The position numbers and the translations under genes are program-made. Positions 1-12,159 of a stretch of 64,000 nucleotides of DNA are shown in pieces. Position 1 is the first letter of the stretch. Every line of letters starts with the position of its first letter. Below the pieces are notes generated by a model, which was given only the letters and a program-made list of their open reading frames with translations, was not told the origin of the DNA and made no database searches. Source of the DNA: Brachionus koreanus (Eukaryota > Rotifera > Eurotatoria > Ploima > Brachionidae); contig PJRA01000048.1 of NCBI GenBank assembly GCA_016987375.1, forward strand, positions 2,591,695 through 2,655,694, read 5' to 3'.

Positions 1-762
1 TTTGTCTTCATTTTCGCTTTGGTTATTAAAACAGAATCTCTTTTTTAAAGTTTTGATAAGTATGGTTTTAAAGTGAAATAAATTTGATGAAATATAAGGT
101 AAACAAAAAGATTTAAATTTAATTTAAAATTTTACAATGGTGGATTAAGCTTTTGTTTTTCTCAAGCAAGTGAGTGCTTAGCTAATGAATAGTGCTAAGT
201 AAGCTTGAATAGTTATTTGGTTATCCACGGTAGCTTAAAAATTATAGCACCAAAGTGACACTTGATTATTAGGAATCTGATTAATAGCAAACAAAAATTC
301 AATTGGGTATAATGATTTTTATCTAAAAAATTTTTTCCATTTAATTTTCAATTTAGTAAAAATATAATTTTAAGTGTCCGTCAATAAAAATTTTTTAAAA
401 CTTTGAACTTAAGATTTATTTACATGTCTTTATTTAAAAAAAATAAAATTTATTTTTATCTAAACGTAAAGATTAAATAAAAAATAATAGCTTAAACTTG
501 ATTTTTATTTTTTCTTGATTTTTAATTCAGAAAAAAATAATTACAATGGTTCTTGAAAATTAATTAATTCAGGGTTAATTTTATTTAAATTTAAATCAAT
601 TAACTTCAAAAGTTTTTGAACACTCAATTTTCAACAATAGTATTAATAATTGTGTTATTTAATAAATATTTCACTTGAATGCATTTTGTCAAATGATTTT
701 AAACTGTTGCTTGCTTTTGAAAAATTTGATAAATATATATTCCATATAAACTATAGATGGAG
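1..762. other. AT-rich intergenic, nothing recognised
   Basis: No reading frame or repeat that I can support. It is A/T-rich flank leading up to the tRNA gene. Confidence 0.6.
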
Positions 763-835
763 GCCCCCATAGCGCAGTGGATAGCGCGATGGACTTCTAA
801 TCCATAGGTCGAGGGTTCGATCCCCTCTGGGGGTG
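763..835 (+). tRNA. tRNA-Arg (anticodon TCT)
   Basis: A complete 73-nt cloverleaf can be folded by eye. The acceptor stem pairs 763-769 with 828-834 (five G-C pairs plus G-U and A-T). The D stem is GCGC (772-775) with GCGC (784-787). The anticodon stem is ATGGA (789-793) with TCCAT (801-805), and its loop CTTCTAA gives anticodon TCT at 796-798. The T stem GAGGG/CCCTC encloses TTCGATC. There is no intron and no encoded CCA, as expected for a eukaryotic nuclear gene. It should read AGA codons and probably AGG by wobble. The internal A and B boxes (D arm and GGTTCGATCCC) are intact, so it is probably transcribed by RNA polymerase III. Confidence 0.95.
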
Positions 836-1011
836 AATTTTTAATAATTTATTTAAAAATATTTCTTTTTTTTTTAATTTCTAATTATCCGTCATATGAA
901 AATTATTTTTGAGCTATTTTAAGTAATACATAATTTAAATTTTCATTATAATAAAATTACTTAATTTTTATCAGAGAATTTTGAATCTAGAAAAATTATT
1001 TATTTAAAAAA

Positions 1012-3791
1012 ATGAACGAAAATAAGCCTGTGAACCCTGATTTGGCAAACGAACGTCAAAACGCCCTGGTACACGTCGATGAAATGAAAAGCTTTATAGG
1101 AGAAATGCTTTATTTTAATCAGGAAAATTATCGTTCGGCTATGAAATATAGTATTTTTAACAAAAAATAATATTAACGTGGTCCATTTATTCTAAACCTT
1201 GTTTTTATTCAAAGTTACTTTAGATGGTCCACGAACATTAACCATATGTAATTTAATATCTAATTAAAAAATAGGGGACTTAATGGTTAAAACTATCAAG
1301 CCTATTTCGGAAGAAAATTTTTATAATCTTGTCCGTGATGAAAAATATCAAATGATTTTCAAAAAATCATTGGAACTTTGGGAATTTGTCAATGAAAATA
1401 AAATCGAAAATCAAATGTCAATATACAGCATTGGGTAAAAATATACTCTTTCTTTCAAATTTTTTTCAAAAATTTATATTAGGTCAGTTTTTGGACTTGA
1501 GAAAATTCTATTTAATCTACATTTTACCATGTTCCGCGATGCTTTGAATGTGTGGGGCAATTCAGAACAAAGTGCTTATTGGCAAAAATTTTTATCAGAA
1601 AATGCTGTATTCGGAACATATGTTCAAACTGAGTTAGGTCATGGAACTTATTTGAGAGGACTTGAAACAACTGCAAATTATGATAAATCATCTCAAGAGT
1701 TTGTCATAGATTCACCAACTCTTACTTCAATTAAATTTTGGCCTGGAGGAGGTTAGTCAAAGTAAAATGAAAAAAATTCAAATTTTTGATTTTTTAATTA
1801 AGCTGGTAAATCATGCAATTTTGCAATAGTTATGGCAAAATTGATTATAGATGAAGTTGACCATGGAATTCATGCTTTTGTAGTCCAGCTTAGGTCATTA
1901 ATTGATCACAAAGTTGTACCAGGTTAGTAAAGTCAACAATTAAATTTGATTTTATTTATTAATTTGAATGAAAAAATTAAGGAATTGAAATAGGAGATAT
2001 AGGCCGAAAATTTGGATTCGATGCCACAGATAATGGTTATGTAAAATTTGATAATTTGAGAATTCCACGAAATAATATGCTTATGCAATTTGCTGAAGTG
2101 AGCTCAGATGGAAAATTTACAAGAAAAGGTAGTGAATTGTTAATGTATGCTGCAATGCTGTTGATGCGTGGAAATTTACCATTAGTTGGAGCTTTTTATT
2201 TATCCATATCGAGCACTATTTCAATTAGATATAGTTGTGTAAGAAGACAGACAGCAGATTCGAATGGGTAAGATATTTTATTTTCAAAATTTTCTATATT
2301 TCTTCTAATTTTAAAAGTGTGGAACAACAAATTATTAATTATCAAACTCAACAGATAAGATTGTTTCCAGCTCTGGCTTCAACATATGCGACATTATTTT
2401 CATCGTTAAATTTAAGAGAAATTCTAATAAAAATTCAAAAAAAATCGGATAATTTCAAAAATATTAGCCCCGATGAATTGGCTAAAGTATTTAATTTAAC
2501 TAATTAGCAATAATTTTAATTTTGTTTTTTTTATTAAGCTACATGCTCTTTCTTCAGGTCTAAAGTCACTGGTTTTTAGTGATTGTCTCAAGTTTGCTCA
2601 ATCGAACCGACTTTGTTGTGGTGGACATGGATATTCGGCTTCTTCTGGTCTGTCCCAAATCATTCAAGAGGCTGATGCTGCTTGTACTTATGAAGGGGAT
2701 AATGTGGTTTTGTTGCTTCAAACAGCTCGCTATTTGCTTAAATGCGCTCAAAAAGGAATATCGCCACATTTAGAATTCAATGATTTTAATGACTTAAAAA
2801 AATCAGAAATTTATAAAAAATTTGCTTATTATATGGAAATTTTTCACAAATTATATCAAGAGTATTTTTATCATTTGGTTTTTTTGATAAAAATTTAAAT
2901 AAATAATTTGTAGGCTTTCTGATGAAGTGACTGGAAAACTATTTAAATTAGTTAAAGAAGACGGTATGTCTCCTCTAGATGCTTGGAATAGTTGTAGCTT
3001 TCAATTAACCGATATTGCTAGAGTAAGAAATTAGTAAAACTGAATTTAAAATTAATATTTATTGAATAATTTTTTTAAGATTTACATCGAAATATTTATT
3101 TTAAACTCGAATCTGTGGTGTGTTTACAAAAATAGAGTGATTGAAAATCAAAAAGCTTTGGCCGATTTAATGGAACTTTATATTTTGTACTCTGTCACTA
3201 ATAACTATTGTGGAAACTTTTTACGAGTAAGTGCAATTCTTAATTAGTTGGTGAACTATTGAACAAATTTTAAAAATACTTTTGAGGTAAGCCAAAAACT
3301 AGAGTAAACTGACCTGAAATTTCATCTTTAAGTAAAATAAACATAAACTATAATTGAAGAGTTCTTGCTAATTAATTAAACAACTTAGATAGCTAGGCTA
3401 GACTTAAATTTAACTATAAATAATTTAAAAATATATTGTGAAGACCATATCTAAATATTTCTGTTCTAGATGAGTATTCTAAATCCTGGCGAAGTTAATC
3501 AAATGAGAGAAAGAATGCTTGATCTATTGCCTAAAATAAGGCAAAATGCTGTTGCTCTTGTCGATTCTTTCGACTTGTTGGATTCTAACCTATGTAAATT
3601 AGAGCTTTTTGAAAAAAAATTGCTTAAAATTTTTTAAAGGCAGTTCATTAGGAGCCTACGATGGCCGAGTCTATGAAAGACTGCTAGATTTTGCCAGAAA
3701 GTCTCAGTTCAATCAAAAAGAAGTTCATGACGTCTTTCACAAATACTTAAAGCCGTTCGCTCAAAGGCAAAAATTGATGGCAAAACTTTGA
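1012..3791 (+). CDS. ACOX1: Peroxisomal acyl-CoA oxidase A (11 exons, 665 aa)
   Basis: FAD-dependent acyl-CoA oxidase, the first step of peroxisomal beta-oxidation (acyl-CoA to trans-2-enoyl-CoA plus H2O2). Eleven exons joined by GT-AG introns give 665 codons without interruption: 1012-1150, 1275-1434, 1483-1751, 1803-1922, 1982-2267, 2318-2486, 2539-2861, 2914-3022, 3080-3226, 3470-3593, 3640-3791. Family signatures are QTELGHGTYLRGLETTA, the FAD-site region around WPGG, CCGGHGYSASSG (about residues 407-418), and CTYEGDN, whose Glu (about 433) matches the catalytic base known in rat ACOX. The protein ends in AKL, a PTS1 peroxisome signal. Length fits the family. It is a paralogue of the genes at 8920 and 26317, and it has the most introns of the three. 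Start chosen at the first ATG, where the N-terminus aligns with the paralogues (NPDLANER). Confidence 0.95.
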
Positions 3792-4091
3792 AAATAATTT
3801 ATTTTAGAAAAAAAAAATTTTAAAAAATTAACATTAAAGTTTTAAAACCAGTGTGTTAGTTTTTTTCTCATTAATTTAATTTTTTTGCTCTTTATTTAAA
3901 ATTAAATAAATTTTTCAAAATAACTTAAATTAGATTATCATAAAACAAAAACAAAAAATGAAGTTAAATTTCATTTTTTAAAAAGTTGCAAATCTACACA
4001 AAAATTATTTTTCTTATCTAGCTTACTTCTAGCTATTATTATCTTTCATTTTTTCAATTTTAAAAGATTCATCATAATTTTTGATTACTAA

Positions 4092-4568
4092 ATGCTAAAT
4101 TCGTCAGCCAGACATATTTTCTCTTTATTTGAAGGCACTTGGTCATTAAAAAGACAAATAATTGGACATGGTATGATGAAAGGAAAAGCAATTTTCAAGA
4201 AAATTGATAGAAATAATTTATTTACTACACAAGAGTTACATTACAGAGAAGAGGGTGTTTTTGAGTTAAATGATGGCACTAAATTAGATACTCATAAACA
4301 ATATTTATATGTTCTTGAAAATGACCGACTTGGAGTTTATTTTTTTGAAAATAAAAAAAGAGACCGATTATTTCATTTTCTTGATTTTGAAAAAAATAAA
4401 TCTAAAAAACACATATCAGCTGCTGCAGTTCACCATTGCTGTAAAGATATATATGATGTAAGCTATAATATTTTTGGTGATAATGAATTTCAAATTATTT
4501 ATAATGTCAACGGACCTAATAAAGACTACATTTCTAGAACATATTTCAAAAGAATTAATTCAAAATAA
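4092..4568 (+). CDS. DUF6314 family protein, intronless (158 aa)
   Basis: A single uninterrupted frame of 158 codons. I recognise the DUF6314 pattern: an opening F.GTWSLKR, a central YREEGVFELNDG, a YLYV strand, then an H.C..DIYDVSYNIF stretch and the closing VNGPNKDYISRTYF. The family is a small, probably lipocalin-like barrel of unknown function, best known from bacteria and some unicellular eukaryotes and fungi. No signal peptide, membrane segment or organelle signal is visible. It has no intron although its multi-exon neighbours have many, so bacterial or algal origin by transfer is possible but not shown. It sits 300 bp after acyl-CoA oxidase A on the same strand. Biochemical role unknown. 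Confidence 0.8.
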   Translation: MLNSSARHIFSLFEGTWSLKRQIIGHGMMKGKAIFKKIDRNNLFTTQELHYREEGVFELNDGTKLDTHKQYLYVLENDRLGVYFFENKKRDRLFHFLDFEKNKSKKHISAAAVHHCCKDIYDVSYNIFGDNEFQIIYNVNGPNKDYISRTYFKRINSK

Positions 4569-5119
4569 AAATTATTTTAGCTATTTCGATTTTTCCTTAC
4601 TAATATATCTTCATTTTATTATTCCTTTTTTTTTAGATAAGATCAAAAATAATTATTTCGTTTAGAATCTCTGTTTTCAGGTTATTAATTAAAGGTTAAA
4701 ATTTTGTATAATTTTATTTTCTAATTAATACCTCAAAAAACTCCTTCATAAGAGATGACACGTTGAATCTGAATTTTGCTCTCAAACTTCTGGATCTGCA
4801 TGGAATAACCACTGTCCGTAATGACCACAATCTCAATTTATGAATTGGCTTTGCATAAACAATCAAAGTATTTTCATAAACAATTAAAATTATCTGTTTA
4901 TTTCGTTATTTCTTTTGAATACTTAAAATAAATTTTTTTCAAATTTTTTTCTTTATCTTAAAAAAGTTTTTTTGACGTTTCTAAACAATTCTAATTCAGA
5001 TGGTTGTGTCTTCTAGAAAAAATTTAAATTTTTAAGTTTTCATAAGAGGTTCTTACTCTCATATTTAATTCACAATTGACTCGGGGACTTTTTTTCATTT
5101 CATTTAGCTCGATTTTGAT
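4569..5119. other. Intergenic, nothing recognised
   Basis: A/T-rich sequence with no supportable gene. It runs into the LINE remnant that follows. Confidence 0.5.
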
Positions 5120-5770
5120 ATGATTGAATTCTCAGATATTCTCAATGCTTTTTCAAGCTCCATATGCTAAAGCTTTCGCTTCTTGAAGTCGCTTTCTGCT
5201 CATTGAATCAAAGAGTCAAGATAGCGTAAGTCTTCAACTTTTTTCAGCCTATATTTGCCAAGCTTGACGTCACCTTCTTCTTCATTTATGTTGAACGCCA
5301 TGAATTCAGTCTTCTCAACGTTAATTTCTAGACCTACTTTTCCAGTTTTCCAGCTTTTTCTGTTAGTTTTTCTAATTGTGTATTAGCTAGATGGATGCTG
5401 CTTTCGAGAAGCGAAATTTTGTTGGGAAAGTCTAAATCGTTTATTTTCTTTTGCTGATGTCAGATAGAAACATTTCATAAATTAAAGCGAACTCCTTCTC
5501 TTTTCGAAGTCGATCACCATTAAAAAGAAAAATTGGGGTAAAATTTCGTCTTGTAGTATTTCAGTAATTAAATAGAAGGGTTCAGGTGTCTTTTCGTTCA
5601 CTTGTACTACTTTTTAAGAATTTTCATATAGTTTGCCCGCGGCTGCAACTATTTCTTACGGTATTCCATTAAAAAGCATAAATTTAAGCACATCTCTCTG
5701 TTGATTGAATCGAACACTTTCTTAAAGTTGACAAAAAAATTTATCAACTTTTCTTTATTAATTGAAAATA
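5120..5770 (-). mobile_element. Non-LTR retrotransposon remnant (reverse transcriptase part)
   Basis: Read on the minus strand in shifting frames, the region gives reverse-transcriptase pieces in the right order: FKKVFDSINRE near 5740-5700, KTEFMAFNINEE near 5310, and LKKVEDLRYLDSLI followed by DFKKRK near 5250-5190. Stops and frameshifts are frequent, so it is dead. The order and style (KTE.M.FN, then LK.VEDFRYLGS, then D..KRKALAW) match the LINE lineage also left at 12160-13200. Only the middle of the polymerase remains. Confidence 0.75.
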
Positions 5771-5908
5771 AATTACTGAAATACTTGATTGACTAATCTT
5801 ATTGAAAAAATATAAAATAATTTAAAAAAAAAATTTATTTATCTAGAGATTAAAAAAGAGACTAAAAAAAACATTGAGAATTTTAGGCTTATAAAAATTT
5901 GTCCTTTT

Positions 5909-6351
5909 GAAAAGGATATGGGGTAATATGAAAAAAAATCAAAATTTTGAATTTTAGGATATTTTCCAAAAGATTTTGACGAGCTGAATCTAAAAATTTG
6001 AAGATCGAAACTTTCTTAAAACATGTATATAAATTATAATCAATAAATTACTTTGAATGGTCATTTCTTGGTCAAATTTTAAGATTTTTTCTAATTTTTC
6101 TTTTTAAACAGTCGAAACAAAGATAGAAACTTAAAAAAAATAGTAAATTTGATCATTGAATTATTTGATTAAAAACAAAAATTTAGGGGTTCCTACTGTT
6201 TGAGACCCCCAAATACCCTCATGTTACCTTGACGAAAAAAAAAACTTCTTTAACCTTTTTAAATGGTCTAATAAATATTAAAAATACTAACACGGCCTTA
6301 TTAAAAAATTCAAAATTTTGATTTGTTTTTCATATTGCCCCATATCCTTTC
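5909..6351. repeat. 443-bp element with about 47-bp terminal inverted repeats
   Basis: The left end reads GAAAAGGATATGGGGTAATA and continues to AATTTTGAATTTT (5909-5963). The right end (about 6302-6351) is its reverse complement with only a few differences. The interior is A/T-rich with one G/C patch (GGGGTTCCTACTG near 6185) and no coding sequence. This is the form of a MITE or foldback element. I did not find a clear target-site duplication, so the superfamily is unknown. Confidence 0.75.
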
Positions 6352-6640
6352 TAATTTAAGATTAAATTTGTTAAATATGTAATAAAAAAATTTTCAATTT
6401 CTTTTCAAATAAAATTAATGATGATAAAATAATTAATCTGATGAATTATTAGAGCGTAAGCCGGAAATATTTTTTTTTCTAAATTTGATGGTTATTAAGA
6501 CATAATTTTAACATTCTCTTATTTTTTATAGAAGAAATATAATTTAAAATTTTTTTTAAATAGGAAGTAACCTACTACATTAATTGGAATGTTTTCTTGA
6601 TTAACTATTAAACTATGTTAAACAAAAATAGATTTTAAAA

Positions 6641-8152
6641 ATGCGAAAAACTCTGGGAATAATTGGTGCAGGTCCGTCTGGGCTAGTATCAGCCAAAGAG
6701 GCTTTAGAAGAAGGCTTTGAAATAAAAATATTTGAGAAAAACTCTTCTTTTGGAGGAATATGGAACCAAGATTATGGAATGACGTGGCCTTCTATGAAAA
6801 CCAATTTGAGTAAATTTACCACAGTTTTTTCTGAAAATCCATGGGACGATTCAGTTTCACTTTTTCCAAAATCTTCTCAAGTTTTTCAATATTTGAAAGC
6901 TTATGCAGAAAAGTACTCAATATTGAAGCACATTGAATTCGAAGCAAATGTAATTTTTGTATTCCAAAATAGCAAAAAATGGAGAATAAAAGTTTTCTAC
7001 AATGCGACTAAAGAAACAAATTTATATGAATTTGATTATTTAATAATAGCCGCTGGAATTTTCAGCAAACCGTACTTTCCAGATTTTAATGAAACAGTTT
7101 CGAATTTTAAAGGCAAGGTAATTCATAGTCAATTTTATAGAAGACATAAAAGTTCTATGAAAGATAAAAGGATAGCAATAATTGGAAGTTCCTTTAGTTC
7201 ATCAGAAATAGCTTGCGATTTAGTTGATCATGCAGCAGATGTTACCACTATAATACGAAAACCTTACTGGATAATTTAGAGACATATAAAAAAAGAAAGC
7301 TATAAATTGCCAGTAGATTTTGTATTTTATTCTCAAAAATCCAATTTTTTGAATAAAGAAAATGAAAAAATAAATCCCAATGAAGCAAATAAGTTAAAGC
7401 ATTTTTTATTTTCTAAAATCTGTGAAGACCAGAATCAAATAAGTAGCTTAAGAGTTAATCCAGATCAATGCAATGCAGTCAAAATAACCATTTCGGACAC
7501 ATTTTTGAAAAATGTTCTAGAAAATAAAGTTAATATTCATCAAGGTAATGTATCAAGCTTTACCGAAAATGGTTTGTGTTTAGATGATAAAACAATTTTG
7601 AATTTTGATATTGTTATTTATTGTAGTGGATATTTAGTTGGATTAGATTTTTTTGATGAAGAAACAAAAAAAAAACTTGAATTTGATGGGAATGATCAGT
7701 TACAACCAATACTACTTTACAAATGTACATTTCATCCTGAACTCAAAAACCTTGCCTTTGATGGTATGTACCGTGCACCTTATTTTGGAGTGATAGAATT
7801 GCAAGCTCGTTGGGCTGCAAGAACATTCACAAAGCGAAATTCGTTACCTTCAAATGAAAAAATGGTCGAAGGCATTGAATTTGAACGCATTATCAGAAAT
7901 AAGCAACCGCGTCCACAATTTCCTCATAACTACATAGAGTTGGCAAATTCAATTGCAGAAGAACTAAATCTTATGCCCGATTTTGAAAATTTAGAAAAAA
8001 ATGAACCAGATGTATATGAGCTACTTTGGGAAGGTGTTACTATTCCTGATTTTTTCAAATTTAATGAAAATAAAGAGCTTGCTATAGAAAGAATTAAAAA
8101 AGTAAATGAAATAATAGCCGAACTAAAACATTTAAATTCAGAAACTTTTTAG
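6641..8152 (+). pseudogene. Flavin-containing monooxygenase with one in-frame TAG
   Basis: A single-exon frame of 504 codons that is open except for TAG at codon 213 (7277-7279). The halves on both sides are collinear and in the same frame. FMO signatures: Rossmann GAGPSG (residues 9-14) for FAD, FGGIW (37-41), the FMO identifying pattern FKGKVIHSQFYR, a second dinucleotide site IIGSSFSSSE for NADPH, and CSGY near codon 330 as the usual ATGY-type site. These enzymes oxygenate nucleophilic N or S atoms using NADPH. The stop lies right after PYWII, where the family continues with about one residue then RH/RY. One point mutation, a base error, or readthrough would all fit. No other lesion is seen, so decay is recent if real. 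It is intronless, unlike most neighbours. Length matches the family. Confidence 0.85.
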
Positions 8153-8378
8153 ATTAATATTTTAAAATTAAAAATAAATTTTCAAGATAAAAAAAACAAA
8201 ATTGATTAATATAAAAAAAAAATCACTTAACTACAAATTAATTAAACTTATTATCTAAAATTGATACCATTCGAAAAGATATCTAGACTTATTGCATTAT
8301 TCATAATAGAACTATTTACCGAGAGAAAATGAAATATTTTCAACCATGATATAATTTCCTCACAAGTAGAGTTGCGAC

Positions 8379-8563
8379 AGCTTGGAACAAATTACCAACA
8401 GATGTCGTAAATGCACAGAGTTTAAACAGTTTTAAATCAAAGCTAGACATCTGGATAAAGGATAATTGTACAACAGCTAAAGTCCAAAAGAGCTCTACTT
8501 GAACTTGATCACAGTTCAAGTTGTTGTTTTATTTTGATACTACTGCTACTACTACTACTATTT
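8379..8563 (+). mobile_element. LINE 3' end fragment with (TAC)n tail
   Basis: The plus strand encodes a typical LINE C-terminus, SRVATAWNKLPTDVVNAQSL followed by NSFKSKLD (from 8382), ending in a stop near 8500. A short hairpin (CTTGAAC...GTTCAAG) and then a TACTACTGCTACTACTAC tract follow, which is how several CR1/L2-type elements end. The 5' part is missing, the usual result of truncated reverse transcription. The copy at 19165-19960 ends in the same type of tail. Confidence 0.8.
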
Positions 8564-8919
8564 AATCAAAATAATTAAATAATTTTTTATTTTATACTTT
8601 TAAACTAAAATTTTATTAATTTTATTATGATTTTTAAAACTTTTTTTACTTGTTTGTTAAAAGTCAAATTTTGTTAAATCATTGATTTTATGAATTCATA
8701 ATTAAAAATTAAATTTTGACAAAAATATCTTCTCCCAGTCTCGATAAACTAGGCTAAACATTAAAAAAATTAGATTGAGAACTCCAAAAAGACATTTTTA
8801 TAAATTTTTTAATTGAACTTTAAACATAAAAATCAAAATAATTTTGCATAATTATAATTAAACAAATTTAAAACATATTTATTTTCATTTTGAATTTTCA
8901 AGTATTTTTGAAAAAAAAA

Positions 8920-11221
8920 ATGAATCCAGATTTAAATAATGAGCGAAAAAACTCTATTGTTAATGTTGATGAAATGAAATGTTTCCTCGGTCAAATTCAG
9001 TATGGCTCTGATATTCGATATCATGAAATGATGAATTTGAGTAAAATTAATGTAATTTTTGTTTTTTCATCTAAATTTTTATTACAGGAGACCAAATGGT
9101 AGCCAAAATTCGTCCATTGTTTGAGGAAAACTTTTATAACTTAGATCGCGATGAAAAATACGAGATGATTTACAAAAAATCTTTGCAAATATATGATTTC
9201 TTAAAGGAAAACAAAATCAACAGTGATTCAACCGATGTAATGAAATTGGGAGTTATTGGTGGTGTACTGGGACCAGAAAAAATATTATTTACCCTACATA
9301 CAGCTGCTTTTAAAGTCTCAATAGAGTTGTGGGGTTCTGATGAACAAGTAAAATATTGGTTATCTATAATGGATTCAAATTTTGTTATCGGCACTTATAT
9401 TCAAACAGAAATTGGGCATGGAACATATGTACGTGGTCTTGAAACAACTGCAACTTATGATAAGCAATCCAAAGAGTTCATAATTAATAGCCCAACATTA
9501 ACATCAATAAAATATTGGCCCGGAACAGGAGGAATTACAGCAAATTTTGGAATTGTAATGGCCAAGCTTATAATCGATGGAAAAGAATATGGAATTCAAG
9601 CTTTTGTAGTTCAATTGAGAGATTTCAAAGATCATAAGAACATGCCTGGTATTGAGAGCGGAGATATAGGAAAAAAAGGTGGATTTGAATCTCATGACAA
9701 TGGTTACATAAAATTTAGCAATTTTCGTATTCCTCTGTTTAATATGCTAATGAAAAATGCTGTTGTTCATCCTGATGGAAGATTTGAAAAAACTGGAAGT
9801 GAGTTAATAATGTATGCTTGTATGCTGCTTCTACGTGCAGGTCTTTGCTCTTTTGGGAGTACACTTCTTTCGTTATCTACTACAATAGCAGTAAGATACA
9901 GTGCTGTTAGACGTCAAACATCTAATCTGGAAGGGTACTATATCATCCATAAAAGAAAAAAATTTAAATTTTTAAAAGAATAGAGCCTCAGATAATGGAC
10001 TACCAGACTCAACAATTTAGAATATTCCATAGTTTATCATCAACCTATTCATATATTTTTTCTGCCAACTATTTAATCAAGCAAATCACTAAAATTAGAA
10101 ACGAAACAAATAATTTTGCATCCATCAAACCAGCCGATTTGTCAAAAGTAGCATAAAAATAAGAAAAGCTGCATTAATTTTAAGCATTTATTTTAGCTCC
10201 ATGCGATATCAGCAGGTCTAAAGGCTCAATCATTTAATACCTGTCTTAGATTCGCTCAAATTAATAGACTTTGTTGTGGTGGTCATGGATATTCAGCAGC
10301 ATCCGGCTTAATTCCAATAATTCAAGAAGCTGACGCAGGTTGTACCTATGAAGGAGATAATGTGGTCTTATTACTGCAAACTGCACGTTATTTACTTAAA
10401 TGTGCACAGAAAGGAGTTTCGCCTCATCATCAGCTAGAAAATTGGAACATTTTAGCTAAATCCGATTTATTCAACGAGTTTAAAGTTTACTTTGATATTT
10501 ACTATAGATTTTATGATGAGTAAAATTTAAAATATTTCATTTATAATATTTTATTTACTTTTTTTTGTTTACTTTTTAAAGATATATTAATGAAATTAGC
10601 AGTAAAATGTTTGTTTTAATTAAAGAAAAAGGTTTAACAGAGTATGAAGCATGGAATGAATGTACAGTTCAACTTGTTGATATAGCGAAAGTAATTATGC
10701 ATTGTAGTTGATTTTATTTTAAAAATATTATTTTAAAAAGCTGTACATAAGCATTTACGTTGTAAGTTGTAGTTTTGCTAGTATTAGTCTAAATAGGAAT
10801 TCAAATAATCAATTGGCTCTGTCACAACTTTTGCAGTTGTTTTTCTTATATGAAATTACCGAGGATTATGCAAAAAATTTAGTTAGAGTAAATCAGCCAA
10901 CATTGTTTGTTTCTCTTTAAAATTCTAATTAGTGAATTTTTAAAGCTAAATATACTGAATTCAAATGAAATGAAAGAAAATTCAGAAAATTTATTATCAT
11001 TGTTGAAAAAAGTTCGTATTAATGCAGTTGTCTTAGTCGACTCGTTTAATTATTTGGATTCAAATTTGTGCAGTGCACTAGGTGTTTATGATGGTAATGT
11101 TTATCAAAAGTTGTTTGAATTTGCAAAAAACTCTAAATTTAATGTAAACAATGTTCATGAATCATACAACAGAGTTTTAAAGCCTTATTTTCATAAGAAA
11201 AAATTAAGAGCCCAGCTTTGA
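8920..11221 (+). CDS. ACOX1: Peroxisomal acyl-CoA oxidase B (7 exons, 663 aa)
   Basis: Second acyl-CoA oxidase, same reaction as gene A. Exons 8920-9040, 9088-9934, 9979-10147, 10197-10519, 10582-10690, 10741-10887 and 10946-11221 join in frame to 663 aa. Signatures QTEIGHGTYVRGLETTA, CCGGHGYSAASG and CTYEGDN (catalytic Glu about 431) are present. Exon 2 is a fusion of four exons of gene A, and the last exon fuses two more, so four introns present in gene A are exactly absent here. The C-terminus is AQL, a weak or non-canonical PTS1, unlike AKL in A and SKL in C. I take the ATG at 8920 because it aligns with the start of A and C; the frame upstream has no ATG. Substrate preference cannot be told from sequence. 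Confidence 0.94.
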
Positions 11222-11389
11222 AACTTTCTTTGACATTTTTTAATTATTTAATGAATAAATTTTTAAATTAATTAGCAATTTTTAGAATCTTTTCCAAATT
11301 TATTACTTAATCAATCAATTAAAAAACATTGATTTTACTTTTGAATGATATTTTTAAATATCATTGCATTTGAATAGAAGATCTCCGTT

Positions 11390-11850
11390 GAAAAGTCTTG
11401 CTCAATGATTTTTTCTAAAAACAACAAAGAAAGTTCTATTTTTAAATTAAAGATCTATGGGAATAAAATCGAAAACCAAAAAGAAATAAAGTTCCTAGGT
11501 ATTAAATTCGATTCTAAACTAAATTTTTCTTCAATGAAGAAATTAAAGAACGTTGCAATTCAAAGCTAAACTTAATCAAAATCTTGTCAAATAAAAAATG
11601 GGTCCTTGACTTTAGAACTTTAGGAAACCTTTATAAGTCTTTGATTGGATCTATTCTAGACTATTCTTTCCCTTGTCTTAGCTCTCTTTCAGAAACTAAT
11701 ATAAAAAGATTAGAAGTAATCCAAAATTCAGCGGTTCGTTCTATATTAAAGTTAAGATATGATACTCCCTCCAACATATTACATTATGAGGCATATAATA
11801 AACTTAAACTACTGACAGTCTCAAATCGACTTTGTGAGTTAAGTGAGAGA
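11390..11850 (+). mobile_element. LINE fragment (post-polymerase region), cut by assembly gap
   Basis: The plus strand encodes SCSMIFSKNNKE, then IKFLGIKFDSKLNF, one frameshift near 11535, then NEEIKERCNSKLNLIKILSN and a long open stretch including LYKSLIGSILDYSFPCLSSL and RLEVIQNSAVRSILKL. This order is the thumb and C-terminal part of jockey/CR1-like non-LTR polymerases. It is better preserved than most copies in the window, but it runs into the run of Ns, so its 3' end is not visible. Confidence 0.8.
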
Positions 11851-11993
11851 NNNNNNNNNNNNNNNNNNNNNNNNNNNNNNNNNNNNNNNNNNNNNNNNNN
11901 NNNNNNNNNNNNNNNNNNNNNNNNNNNNNNNNNNNNNNNNNNNNNNNNNNNNNNNNNNNNNNNNNNNNNNNNNNNNNNNNNNNNNNNNNNNNN
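11851..11993. other. Assembly gap (143 Ns)
   Basis: Unknown bases. The gap lies inside LINE-derived DNA, a common reason for a collapsed or unresolved repeat. Confidence 1.
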
Positions 11994-12159
11994 ATTTAAC
12001 TTTATTTTTATTTTTTTTTATTTAATTTTTATTTTTAATCTGAAGGAACTAAAGCTCGGTACAGAAATACAAATAAATAATATTAGAAAAATTTCATCCC
12101 ATCACAAATGAAAAATAATTTTCAAAATTAATTTATTTTTAATATTCTATCTCCAAGTC

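Noticed and set aside
12029..12111. Coding sequence continuing after the assembly gap
   Set aside because: Frame and identity cannot be known across the Ns; the remaining 25 residues show no clear LINE motif.
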